From: CTSoil-075 sp042610375
GTDB taxonomy: Bacteria > Bacillota > Negativicutes > DSM-13327
Direction: 5' to 3'
Assembly (NCBI RefSeq): GCF_042610375.1
Contig: NZ_JBGJZL010000001.1
Span: 372,001-436,000, forward strand
DNA: 64,000 nt
The notes below the pieces were generated by a model, which saw only the letters and a program-made list of their open reading frames with translations, was not told where the DNA came from and ran no database searches. The translations under genes were made by a program, and so were the position numbers. Shown here piece after piece: positions 52,973 to 60,839 of the stretch. Each line of letters starts with the position of its first letter. Within the stretch, counting starts at the first letter, position 1.

Positions 52973-53740
52973 CTAATACCATTTTATAGCTAAAATTCCT
53001 GTATATTCTTTTAATGCCAAACTCATATCTAACAATGCACTTGCTGAAGGCCACAACTGATAGAGTTCAAAACTCCAGTGAACATTCGTCTGATAATCCG
53101 TCGGATAAGGAATCACTGATAGACCCGCTTTTGAAAATTGCAATATAGATCGTTCCATATGAAAAGCCGATGTAACTAAAATCGGTTGTACAAAACCATG
53201 CTGATCGATTATTTTTTTTGTGTAGGTAGCATTTTCTGTCGTATTTAAACTTTGATTTTCTGCTATGATCTGATCGGCTGGAACACCAAGGCCCATCAAA
53301 ATTACTTTTGCAATATCCGCTTCTGTACCTGTACTCTCTAGTACCTTGCCACCAGACACTAAAATCGGAACATGCAGGCTATGATAAAGCTGAGCACAAG
53401 TCAATAAACGGTTGGCTGCAAAGCCTGATAAGTGCCCTAATCCATGAACATTGGGAGTATCAAGAGTAGCTCCACCACCAAGCATAACAATTACATCTCC
53501 TTGTACGTAGCTAGGAGGCTCATGTCTCGCCTCTAAGGAGCGAATCAATTGACCAGAAATCAAAGGAATTGACGATAAGTAAAAAATAAAGAGTAGTAAA
53601 AAGCCGACTCGTACACCACTGCACCGTCTTTTATAGAGATGAAGGAACAGCAATAGCAAGGCGATAATGATAATGCCAGGGGGAAATAAAAAAGTACTGT
53701 ACAAGAATTTAATAAAATATACCAAGATCTTTTCCTCCAT
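52973..53740 (-). CDS. YdcF/SanA-like DUF218 membrane protein, 255 aa
   Basis: Two N-terminal membrane helices (FLFPPGIIIIALLLLFLHLY and GFLLLFIFYLSSIPLISG), then a DUF218 domain outside the membrane: VIVMLGGGATLDTP, VPILVSGGKVLESTGTEAD, and PILVTSAFHMERSI. ElyC/SanA relatives affect envelope and peptidoglycan precursor metabolism. The exact role is unknown. Monocistronic, divergent from the HD-GYP-like gene. Confidence 0.87.
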   Translation of the reverse strand: MEEKILVYFIKFLYSTFLFPPGIIIIALLLLFLHLYKRRCSGVRVGFLLLFIFYLSSIPLISGQLIRSLEARHEPPSYVQGDVIVMLGGGATLDTPNVHGLGHLSGFAANRLLTCAQLYHSLHVPILVSGGKVLESTGTEADIAKVILMGLGVPADQIIAENQSLNTTENATYTKKIIDQHGFVQPILVTSAFHMERSILQFSKAGLSVIPYPTDYQTNVHWSFELYQLWPSASALLDMSLALKEYTGILAIKWY

Positions 53741-53839
53741 GTTACAATAGTACTACATATTACATCTATTATAAACTTTTAAATTACAAAGGTAAAATAA
53801 GCAGGCACTTAATTTAAAAGGAATAAAAAGGAGTTGATT

Positions 53840-54907
53840 GTGATCCCAACGATAATGATTGCAGTTAAAGATTTAACACCGGGCCTCATGTTAAGCCATC
53901 CTATCATCACTCCTGATGGCAAAATCCTCTTAGATCGCGGTGGTATCATCAATCAAAGGACAATCGAACTCCTGACCATATGGGACATCAACTACGTACA
54001 CATTAATAGCAATGATCAGGTATCAGAAACCTCACTTCAAGAACAATTTCCTTCGTATTCTACAGATATCTCTGTAGAATGTAGACGTTTTTTAAATAAT
54101 TATGATACCCTTGTTACTTCGGTAGCAAATTCATTTGATTTTATACGCAATCAAAACAAATTACCTATTCTTGAATTAAAAGATACTTCCTTTACGATCT
54201 ATTCATCGATTTTGACTACCGGTCCTGCAATTATGGATTATCTGCTCATCGGTGATCACCAATTAGCAAACGAAGTCAGCCAACATAATGTTATGGTGGC
54301 CTATATCAGCGGACTCATTGGGCGCCAATTAAAAATGAACGAATCCGAATTACAAACATTAACCTTAAGCGGTTTACTTCACGATATAGGAAAAATGGTG
54401 ATTGCTAAAGAAGGTCTTGCTGAGCCCCACGCCCACGTCGTGAATGGGGGACAATTATTACGAAATGTAAGAGGGCTCCCTGAAGAAGTCATGCTTAGCT
54501 TACTGCAACATCACGAATATCTAGATGGCACTGGTTTTCCCATGGGCGTTACGAGTCATAAAATCCACCCTTATGCCAAGATTATTACCATTGCTAATAT
54601 TTTTCATGTTGAAACATATAAAAACGATCTCTGCAATCCTTTTGCTGCCCTTACTATTTTATCGAACGATTTATTTGGTAAAATTGATCCAATCATCTGC
54701 CAAATTTTAATCCAACAAATTAGGGCTTCGTTACTACATACTCACGTCATGCTCAGCGATGGTCGGCAAGCAGAAGTATTTTACTTTCCTCCATCTAATT
54801 CAAATTCTCCCATTGTACAAACGCTTGATAAAGAAATCATTGATCTTTCAGAATCTGAAGATCTTACAATTCATTACTTAATGAATTCAGATTACATGAC
54901 TTCATAA
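53840..54907 (+). CDS. HD-GYP-like domain protein, probable cyclic-di-GMP phosphodiesterase, 355 aa
   Basis: N-terminal ~60 residues (DLTPGLMLSHPIITPDGKIL) form the small domain common before HD-GYP. The metal-binding HD core follows: LSGLLHDIGKMVIAKEGL (His/Asp), HVVNGGQLL and LLQHHEYLDGTGFPMGVTSH. The canonical GYP is GFP here and the IADVFDA region reads IANIFH, so activity is not certain. The start is GTG 53840, six nt after AAGGAG, rather than the TTG at 53834. A strong terminator follows. Confidence 0.85.
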   Translation: MIPTIMIAVKDLTPGLMLSHPIITPDGKILLDRGGIINQRTIELLTIWDINYVHINSNDQVSETSLQEQFPSYSTDISVECRRFLNNYDTLVTSVANSFDFIRNQNKLPILELKDTSFTIYSSILTTGPAIMDYLLIGDHQLANEVSQHNVMVAYISGLIGRQLKMNESELQTLTLSGLLHDIGKMVIAKEGLAEPHAHVVNGGQLLRNVRGLPEEVMLSLLQHHEYLDGTGFPMGVTSHKIHPYAKIITIANIFHVETYKNDLCNPFAALTILSNDLFGKIDPIICQILIQQIRASLLHTHVMLSDGRQAEVFYFPPSNSNSPIVQTLDKEIIDLSESEDLTIHYLMNSDYMTS

Positions 54908-54917
54908 GCACCTAAAA

Positions 54918-54964
54918 GAAAAGTAGCAGTAAATAGAATTAAATTCTATTTACTGCTACTTTTC
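54918..54964. terminator. bidirectional terminator between the HD-GYP-like gene and ndh
   Basis: 23-bp perfect stem (54918-54940 / 54942-54964) with T-rich flank on plus and A/T symmetry on minus. Confidence 0.9.
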
Positions 54965-54966
54965 TC

Positions 54967-56220
54967 TTATTTGCGAGTAATAATACGTACTACGCGTTCA
55001 TAGACCAAATAATCCCATACCCATTTTGAAAATACGACTGCCCGATTGCGGAAATTGATTAAACGTAAAACATGTACAAAACACCATATCGCCCAAGCAA
55101 AGAAACCGTGAGTTTTAAAGTTACCCATTTGTACAACTGCGGCATTACGACCAATTGTTGCCATACTACCAACGTCGCGATAGGCAAATTTTTTGAGTTC
55201 TTTATTTTTAAGAAGATTATCGATATTCTTAGCAGCCACATCAGCTTGTTGCATAGCCACTGGAGCAATCATTGGCAAAGGACGTTCATCTTGCATAAAG
55301 TGTGCAGCATCACCAATAACAAAAGCTTCTGGATGATTTGGGATTTGCAAATACTCATTGACCACGACCCGTCTCATGCTACCTTGTTCAACACCTAAGT
55401 TATCCATCAAATCAATGGCACGTACTCCAGCTCCCCATACAACGGTATTAGTTGGAATGACCTCGCCACCTTTTAAAGTTAAACGTTGGCCATCATAATC
55501 TGTTACTTGCACACACATGCGCACTTCAACACGTTTACTGATTAAGGTTTCAACAGTGGCTTCCCGCAAACTTTCCGGCATAGCAGCAAGCAATTTATCT
55601 GATGCCTCAACCAATACAATTCGAGCTTCTTTGAAATTGATATGGTGGTATTCTTTCGTTAATACATGATAAACCAATTCTGAAAGAGCACCTGCCGACT
55701 CAACTCCAGTAGGACCACCACCAACAATCACGAATGTCAAGAAAGCTCTCCTCTTGTCTGCATCCTTTTCATGAGCCGCTAATTCAAACATGGATAATAT
55801 ATGATTTCGAATAATAACAGACTCATCGAGAGTTTTCATACCAAAACTATTTTCCTCGACAGACTTCATACCAAAATAATTCGTCATGCCACCAGCAGCA
55901 ATGACAAGATAATCATAATTAACAGTACCTGTATCCATCAGAACTGTTTTATTTTCAAAATCAACACCTGTTACTTTCGCCAATCGAAAATCAATATTCT
56001 TTTTTTCTTTGACAATAGCGCGTATGGGGTAAGCGATATCATCTACTGACAAACCAGCTGTTGCAACTTGATAAAGTAAAGGTTGAAAGAGATGATAATT
56101 GTAGCGATCAATGAGTGTAATCTTTACACCATATTTAGATAATGCCAAAGCTGCCCGTATTCCACCAAAACCTCCACCGATCACTACAACACGAGGTTTC
56201 GTTGATTTTTGATTTTCCAT
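54967..56220 (-). CDS. ndh: type II NADH dehydrogenase (NDH-2), 417 aa
   Basis: Two dinucleotide-binding folds: FAD site VVVIGGGFGGIRAALALSKY (~10-29) and NADH site FVIVGGGPTGVESAGALSEL (~160-179). The quinone-side motif FVIGDAAHFMQDERPLPMIA plus AVAMQQADVAAKNID follows, and the C-terminal amphipathic/membrane helices end in VWDYLVYERVVRIITRK. It oxidises NADH without pumping protons. Two direct repeats lie just upstream. Confidence 0.92.
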   Translation of the reverse strand: MENQKSTKPRVVVIGGGFGGIRAALALSKYGVKITLIDRYNYHLFQPLLYQVATAGLSVDDIAYPIRAIVKEKKNIDFRLAKVTGVDFENKTVLMDTGTVNYDYLVIAAGGMTNYFGMKSVEENSFGMKTLDESVIIRNHILSMFELAAHEKDADKRRAFLTFVIVGGGPTGVESAGALSELVYHVLTKEYHHINFKEARIVLVEASDKLLAAMPESLREATVETLISKRVEVRMCVQVTDYDGQRLTLKGGEVIPTNTVVWGAGVRAIDLMDNLGVEQGSMRRVVVNEYLQIPNHPEAFVIGDAAHFMQDERPLPMIAPVAMQQADVAAKNIDNLLKNKELKKFAYRDVGSMATIGRNAAVVQMGNFKTHGFFAWAIWCFVHVLRLINFRNRAVVFSKWVWDYLVYERVVRIITRK

Positions 56221-56242
56221 AATCTATATTCCTCCATTACTG

Positions 56243-56285
56243 TTAGTTATAAGAATCACACATCCTAAACATTAGTTATAAGAAT
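56243..56285. promoter_or_regulatory. two 14-bp direct repeats upstream of ndh
   Basis: TTAGTTATAAGAAT occurs at 56243-56256 and 56272-56285, 29 bp apart (close to three helical turns), 20-65 nt upstream of the ndh start codon. Likely a regulator site; no known consensus is matched. Confidence 0.45.
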
Positions 56286-56377
56286 AACATATCTTAATAG
56301 AAAAGACATCTTAACAAAACCTTGATTTTCTTTGATTTTTATGTTTTTTCACACCAAAGCCCAATATTTCTTATTTT

Positions 56378-56426
56378 TTTATCATTACAAAAAGCTATTT
56401 CAATTATAGCTTTTTGTAATGATAAA
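56378..56426. terminator. 21-bp perfect hairpin downstream of the FAD dehydrogenase gene
   Basis: Arms TTTATCATTACAAAAAGCTAT (described by positions 56378-56398) and 56406-56426, loop TTCAATT. On minus it is followed by A, not T, so it is an untypical terminator; on plus a T-run occurs 6 nt after the stem. Confidence 0.5.
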
Positions 56427-56480
56427 TGCTATTTTTTTCACGTATTGGCATAATCCATTGATTAGTCCTTCGATTTAAGC

Positions 56481-57866
56481 TTATTTTTTCATCCTTTGTC
56501 CAATGGTCCGAGCTACATGAACACCACTCGCACTAGCTTGCGATAATCCTCGTGTTACACCAGCACCATCTCCAATACCAAACATATTAGGAATTTCAGT
56601 CTCGAGCTCAGCTGTTAGTTTTAAACGTGAACTATAAAATTTGACTTCCACACCATAAAGCAATGTATCATCATTTGCCATCCCTGGAGCAATTTTATCT
56701 AAGGCATAAATCATTTCAATTAGATTATCTAAATGTCGTTTAGGTAACACTAAACTTAAATCACCAGGCGTCGCTGCTAATGTTGGTTTTGTAAAACTTT
56801 GAGCCAAGCGATGTTCATTCGTTCTACGACCTTTAATCAAATCTCCAAAACGTTGGACTAATACTCCACCACCAAGCATATTAGAAAAAGAAGCAATCCG
56901 TTTACCATATTGTTGTGGTTCTGTAAAAGGTTCTGTAAATTTATTACTGACTAATAATGCAAAATTTGTATTTTTGCTATGCAACTTTTCATCACGATAA
57001 CTATGACCATTAACCGTAATAATTCCATCTGTATTTTCAGATACAACGTAACCCTTCGGATTCATACAGAAGGTACGTACTAAGTCCCCGTATCCCTTAG
57101 TACGATACACTAATTTTGCTTCATATACTTCATCAGTGATATGTTGAAAAATCTCAGCTGGTATCTCGACTCGCACTCCAACATCTACTTGATTGCTAAT
57201 CATTTGCAGTCCCAACTTACGACATTTATCGGAAAACCACTCAGATCCAGACCGCCCGGGCGCTGCAATTAAATAGTCACATTGAATATGCTGCTCTTGA
57301 TTTTTTACCTTCAATATAAAGCCTGCATCTTGCTTCTCAAATTCTTCCACATGTTGACCAAATGAAATTGTAATTTTTTCTTTTAAAAATTCATAGATAC
57401 ATTTAAGAATATGTAAGTTATTTTCTGTACCTAAATGGCGGACTTTTGCCTGCAAAAGATGCAAATCAAAATTTAATGCCGTTTTACGAATACTACTATT
57501 TTTAGTTGTAAAAAACTCCGTTGGTGCTCCATAACTCAAATTAATGGAATCCACATAATCAATTAATTCTTCTACTTGTTTATTGGAAATATATTCATTA
57601 AGCCAACCGCCAAATTCACTTGTAAAGTTATATTTACCATCCGAAAAAGCCCCTGCACCACCAAAGCCCCGCATAATATCACATATTTTGCAATTAATAC
57701 AATGAGAAACTTTTTTAGTTGCAATTGGGCATTCACGATGGTAAATATCATGACCTTCTTCTATCATTATAACACGAATAGCCGGGTTATTTGTTACTAG
57801 TTCATACGCAGCAAAAATCGCCGAAGGACCTCCGCCAATAATAGCAACATCATATTTATTGTTCAT
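56481..57866 (-). CDS. FAD-dependent dehydrogenase (COG2509-like), 461 aa
   Basis: N-terminal FAD motif YDVAIIGGGPSAIFAAYELV, then a cysteine cluster CPIATKKVSHCINCKICDIM and the flavin-loop GFGGAGAFSDGKYNF. The C-terminal IGDGAGVTRGLSQASASGVH closes the FAD site. Uncharacterised family, common in anaerobes; it may act on a hydrophobic or poly-unsaturated substrate, but the role is unknown. No operon partner. Confidence 0.82.
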   Translation of the reverse strand: MNNKYDVAIIGGGPSAIFAAYELVTNNPAIRVIMIEEGHDIYHRECPIATKKVSHCINCKICDIMRGFGGAGAFSDGKYNFTSEFGGWLNEYISNKQVEELIDYVDSINLSYGAPTEFFTTKNSSIRKTALNFDLHLLQAKVRHLGTENNLHILKCIYEFLKEKITISFGQHVEEFEKQDAGFILKVKNQEQHIQCDYLIAAPGRSGSEWFSDKCRKLGLQMISNQVDVGVRVEIPAEIFQHITDEVYEAKLVYRTKGYGDLVRTFCMNPKGYVVSENTDGIITVNGHSYRDEKLHSKNTNFALLVSNKFTEPFTEPQQYGKRIASFSNMLGGGVLVQRFGDLIKGRRTNEHRLAQSFTKPTLAATPGDLSLVLPKRHLDNLIEMIYALDKIAPGMANDDTLLYGVEVKFYSSRLKLTAELETEIPNMFGIGDGAGVTRGLSQASASGVHVARTIGQRMKK

Positions 57867-58011
57867 AATCTGGCTCCTTTTTTGCTTTTATATTGATTAA
57901 TTCTTAAGCCGAAACTTATTATACACTACATTAACCGAATTATATATATGTTTTTTTTATTTTTGTTCGTGTTTTCATTAAAACAAATTTGTTTATTACT
58001 GTTTTTTACGA

Positions 58012-58040
58012 TTGACATCATGAAAAATTCCTGTTATTAT
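58012..58040 (+). promoter_or_regulatory. sigma-A-type promoter of amtB-glnK
   Basis: Perfect TTGACA (58012-58017), 17-bp spacer, TATTAT (58035-58040). Transcription would start near 58047, giving a leader of about 190 nt before amtB. Confidence 0.88.
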
Positions 58041-58074
58041 ATACCCATAAACTTTATATTAAATAGGCAATGAC

Positions 58075-58162
58075 GCCTTCGCATCTAATTGCGGAGGTAT
58101 TTTAAGTCTATCAAGGACAATGACGTCTTAAGGGTATGATAATTACCTTTAGGCGTTTTTTT
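58075..58162 (+). promoter_or_regulatory. attenuator-like leader of amtB-glnK
   Basis: The leader contains hairpin 1 (58075-58083 / 58090-58098, hexaloop TCTAAT) and hairpin 2 (ACGTCTTAAGG / CCTTTAGGCGT, 58123-58156) followed by seven T, a clear intrinsic terminator. The motif CAATGACG(C/T)C starts each half (58068-58077 and 58118-58127), and TTTTAAG (58100-58106) could pair with CTTAAG in the terminator stem, so alternative folding is possible. Expression of amtB probably depends on antitermination under nitrogen limitation. Confidence 0.65.
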
Positions 58163-58239
58163 CTTTATTTGCACAAAATATAAAGCCTTGGAATATTACC
58201 TTTTCCTAAAACTAAAAAACAATACGGGAGGAATTTAAC

Positions 58240-59664
58240 ATGAAAAAGCTATTTACCATTATGATTTCCTATGTTATGGTTATGATACTTAGTGCATCAA
58301 CAGTCTTTGCCGAAGCAGTAGAAGCGGTAGAGCCTGCCAAAATTGACACGGGGGATACTACTTTTGTTCTAATCAGTGCTGCCCTTGTTATGATCATGAC
58401 TCCAGGCCTTGCCTTATTTTACGGTGGTATGGTCAGAAGTAAGAATGTATTAAGTACAATTATGCAAAGTTTTTTTGTCATTGGTCTTATTTCAGTACAA
58501 TGGGTTCTCTGGGGCTACTCTCTTTCTTTTGGCCCTGACATGAATAATATAATTGGTAGCCTTGCTTGGTTTGGCTTAAATGGTGTCGATCAAACAGTGA
58601 ATGCTGATTATGCTGCAACAATCCCTCACTTAGCTTTCATGATATTTCAAGGAATGTTTGCCGTAATTGCCGTTGCACTCATTACTGGTTCTTTCGCTGA
58701 ACGTATGAAATTCCCTGCTTTTGTTTTATTTACTCTTTTGTGGTCTACCTTTGTTTATGATCCTTTAGCTCACTGGGTATGGGGCGTAGATGGTTGGATG
58801 CGCAATATGGGTATTTTAGATTTTGCTGGTGGTACTGTCGTTCACATTTCTTCAGGTATTTCTGGTTTGATCGTTGCCCTTATGATCGGCAAGCGCAAAG
58901 GATACGGTAGTGAAATTATGCTGCCTCATCATTTGCCAATGACCATTATTGGAGCTTCCCTCTTATGGTTTGGTTGGTTCGGTTTCAATGCCGGCAGTGC
59001 ATTATCTGCAAACGGTCTTGCTGCCAGTGCCTTTGTAGTGACCCACGTAGCAGCAGCTGCTGCAACAGTTTCCTGGGTAGTGGTTGAGTGGTTATCCCAT
59101 GGTAAACCTACAATCTTAGGGGCTGCCAGCGGTTGCGTTGCAGGTCTTGTCGCCATCACTCCTGCTGCGGGTTTCGTTAGTACTATACCTGCTGTCCTTA
59201 TCGGCTTATCTAGCGGTATCATCTGTTTCCTTTCTGTCAGCGTAGTCAAAAACAAACTGGGTTATGATGATTCTCTTGATGCTTTTGGAGTCCATGGCGT
59301 AGGTGGTACTTGGGGAGCGATTGCCACTGGTTTATTCGCTTCTAAAGCAGTCAATCCTGCAGGTGATAATGGGTTATTTTTCGGTAATCCTGACCTTGTT
59401 GTCAATCAATTAATTGGTGTTGGTACTACTTGGATTTTTGCGATTGTTATGACCTTTATCATTTTGAAACTTATCGGTCTATTTATGGAAATACGTGCTG
59501 ATGAAACCGATGAAGAAGTGGGTCTGGATATTACTGAACACGGTGAACGGGGTTATATCTACCAAGATGTATCTGCTGGTTCTTCCCTATCCTTCGCTAC
59601 AGCTTTACAGCCATCAGCAAAAGTAACAACTGCAAGCTGGGAAACAGCTCAACCTCGTCCCTAA
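58240..59664 (+). CDS. amtB: ammonium transporter AmtB, 474 aa
   Basis: N-terminal signal sequence (LFTIMISYVMVMILSASTVFA) and 11 membrane helices. Ammonium channel motifs are present: MTPGLALFYGGMVRSKNVLS, DFAGGTVVHISSG (first pore His) and DAFGVHGVGGTWGAIATG (second pore His). The C-terminal ~60 residues (FMEIRADETDEEVGLDITEHG) are the cytoplasmic PII-binding tail. GGGAGG precedes the ATG. Cotranscribed with glnK 25 nt downstream. Confidence 0.96.
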   Translation: MKKLFTIMISYVMVMILSASTVFAEAVEAVEPAKIDTGDTTFVLISAALVMIMTPGLALFYGGMVRSKNVLSTIMQSFFVIGLISVQWVLWGYSLSFGPDMNNIIGSLAWFGLNGVDQTVNADYAATIPHLAFMIFQGMFAVIAVALITGSFAERMKFPAFVLFTLLWSTFVYDPLAHWVWGVDGWMRNMGILDFAGGTVVHISSGISGLIVALMIGKRKGYGSEIMLPHHLPMTIIGASLLWFGWFGFNAGSALSANGLAASAFVVTHVAAAAATVSWVVVEWLSHGKPTILGAASGCVAGLVAITPAAGFVSTIPAVLIGLSSGIICFLSVSVVKNKLGYDDSLDAFGVHGVGGTWGAIATGLFASKAVNPAGDNGLFFGNPDLVVNQLIGVGTTWIFAIVMTFIILKLIGLFMEIRADETDEEVGLDITEHGERGYIYQDVSAGSSLSFATALQPSAKVTTASWETAQPRP

Positions 59665-59689
59665 ATTTGATAAAAAGGGGTAATCATTT

Positions 59690-60058
59690 ATGAAACAAAT
59701 CACTAAAATTGATATTATCACTCGCCCTGGTAAATTAGAAGAATTGAAAGAAGCCTTAGCAACCATCGGCGTCACAGGAATGACTGTAAGCCAAGTATTT
59801 GGTTGCGGATTACAAAAAGGTCATACTGAAGTATACCGTGGCAAAGAATATACGATTAATCTGTTAGCTGGTATTAAAATTGAAATTGTAGTATGTGAAG
59901 TACCCGTTGCTACAGTGGTCGAAACAGTAAAAAAAGTATGTCGCACTGGAAAAATCGGCGATGGAAAGATTTTCATCTACCCAATCGAAAATGCTGTTAG
60001 AATTCGTACTGGAGAAGAAGGCGATATTGCCATCATCGATCCAAAAGAAACTCCGTGA
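59690..60058 (+). CDS. glnK: P-II nitrogen regulatory protein GlnK, 122 aa
   Basis: Small trimeric signal protein that blocks AmtB when nitrogen is plentiful. Typical sequence: GMTVSQVFGCGLQKGHTEVY, T-loop RGKEYTINLLAGIKIEIVV with the uridylylation-position Tyr (RGKEY) present, and the C-terminal RTGKIGDGKIFIYPIENAVR (PROSITE P-II signature). Whether uridylylation occurs here is unknown. Placement right after amtB is the classical amtB-glnK pair. Confidence 0.95.
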   Translation: MKQITKIDIITRPGKLEELKEALATIGVTGMTVSQVFGCGLQKGHTEVYRGKEYTINLLAGIKIEIVVCEVPVATVVETVKKVCRTGKIGDGKIFIYPIENAVRIRTGEEGDIAIIDPKETP

Positions 60059-60070
60059 TAATAAAAAGTC

Positions 60071-60104
60071 AAATAACCTGACAGTTTATACTGTCAGGTT
60101 ATTT
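60071..60104 (+). terminator. terminator after glnK
   Basis: AAATAACCTGACAG / CTGTCAGGTTATTT with loop TTTATA and a T-tract. Confidence 0.93.
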
Positions 60105-60148
60105 TTCTTGTAAAAGTAATAAATATTCTACTTTTTTTATAACAATTA

Positions 60149-60178
60149 TTGACGTAGTGGTACTACAACGGGTATAAT
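60149..60178 (+). promoter_or_regulatory. promoter of the small coiled-coil gene and its structured leader
   Basis: TTGACG (60149-60154), 18-bp spacer, TATAAT (60173-60178). The start of transcription would fall near 60185, about 12 nt before the structured leader begins. Confidence 0.75.
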
Positions 60179-60196
60179 GAGCCAACAAAAAGTTAT

Positions 60197-60306
60197 ATAT
60201 GGAATCCATTAAAGAACTTCTAGCTTTATTGATAGTCTGCACGCCGCCATGGTCTTTGATCTCATCTCCGACGATTGCTTTTATCAATGTATAATGGATT
60301 CTATAT
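60197..60306 (+). ncRNA. structured leader or small RNA candidate
   Basis: Outer stem 60197-60211 / 60292-60306: 15 bp with a single G-U. Inner stem ATTGATAG / TTATCAAT (60228-60235 / 60281-60288). About 45 nt of GC-richer sequence lies in the apex. It starts just downstream of a clear promoter and ends 44 nt before the next start codon. It is not followed by a T-run. I do not recognise it as any known riboswitch class. It could be a cis-acting leader or a processed sRNA. Confidence 0.5.
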
Positions 60307-60349
60307 GGCCAAAATATACACATCCATTTCATAAAGATAGGTGAATAAC

Positions 60350-60604
60350 ATGAATGAAGAATTACTACTTAACTTATTAGATAAACTAGCAGCTATCGAC
60401 AATCGACTGCAACGTTTAGAAGAATCAACGACCACTGAACTACAAAAGCTGCATGCAACGGTCGAAATAATCTCTGCAGATCAACAAGAAGAAGTACTCC
60501 CGACTTTACATCGCATTGATGCTAAAATGACAGCAATATTAGAAGCGCAAAAACTGAATGTTGAAATTCTGAGAGTTTTTTCAGGCGATCTAGTACAACA
60601 CTAG
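60350..60604 (+). CDS. small coiled-coil protein, 84 aa
   Basis: Start at 60350 behind AGGTGA; a GTG at 60341 overlaps the ribosome site and is unlikely. The product (MNEELLLNLLDKLAAIDNRL…LQKLHATVEIIS…IDAKMTAILEAQKLNVEIL) is all helical with heptad leucines, so probably an oligomeric coiled coil. No known domain. It has its own promoter and an exceptionally strong terminator. Confidence 0.7.
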   Translation: MNEELLLNLLDKLAAIDNRLQRLEESTTTELQKLHATVEIISADQQEEVLPTLHRIDAKMTAILEAQKLNVEILRVFSGDLVQH

Positions 60605-60611
60605 GTAAAGC

Positions 60612-60661
60612 AAAGACGGAGGGGCTATGTTTCATGTATGAAACATAGCCCCTCCGTCTTT
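60612..60661 (+). terminator. 24-bp perfect terminator hairpin
   Basis: Stem 60612-60635 / 60638-60661 (AAAGACGGAGGGGCTATG… / …CATAGCCCCTCCGTCTTT) with T-tract on plus. Confidence 0.93.
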
Positions 60662-60664
60662 TTA

Positions 60665-60762
60665 AGATTGGCCCCATAAAGTTCTTTCCATCCCATCATG
60701 ACAATGACTCTGCCAGTGGCAATAAAATCTTCTTCAACAGGTTTTATTTCAACGCGAGTTGA
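60665..60762 (-). pseudogene. possible decayed coding remnant
   Basis: A minus-strand frame without start reads TRVEIKPVEEDFIATGRVIV then MMGWKELYGANLKK and runs into the terminator stem. It looks like a C-terminal protein scrap, family unknown. The rest of the 60605-60839 gap holds only hairpins. Confidence 0.2.
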
Positions 60763-60802
60763 TTATAAACATGGATCGGATAAAACTGGAATATAGCTTA
60801 AT

Positions 60803-60834
60803 GGAATAGGCTGATCATACGTCCAGCCTATTCC
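60803..60834 (-). terminator. hairpin after the nitroreductase-pirin operon
   Basis: GGAATAGGCTG (60803-60813) / CAGCCTATTCC (60824-60834), perfect 11-bp stem immediately after the gene at 60840. The minus-strand tail (ATTAAGC) is only weakly T-rich. Confidence 0.65.
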
Positions 60835-60839
60835 TTCAA

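Noticed and set aside
58075..58162. Known glutamine riboswitch upstream of amtB
   Set aside because: I could not find the conserved glnA-riboswitch core sequence, so only an attenuator-like leader is claimed.
60099..60332. 77-codon minus-strand ORF over the glnK terminator and the structured leader
   Set aside because: It covers a terminator, a plus-strand promoter and an inverted repeat; no ribosome site. The coding reading would be an accident of the palindrome.
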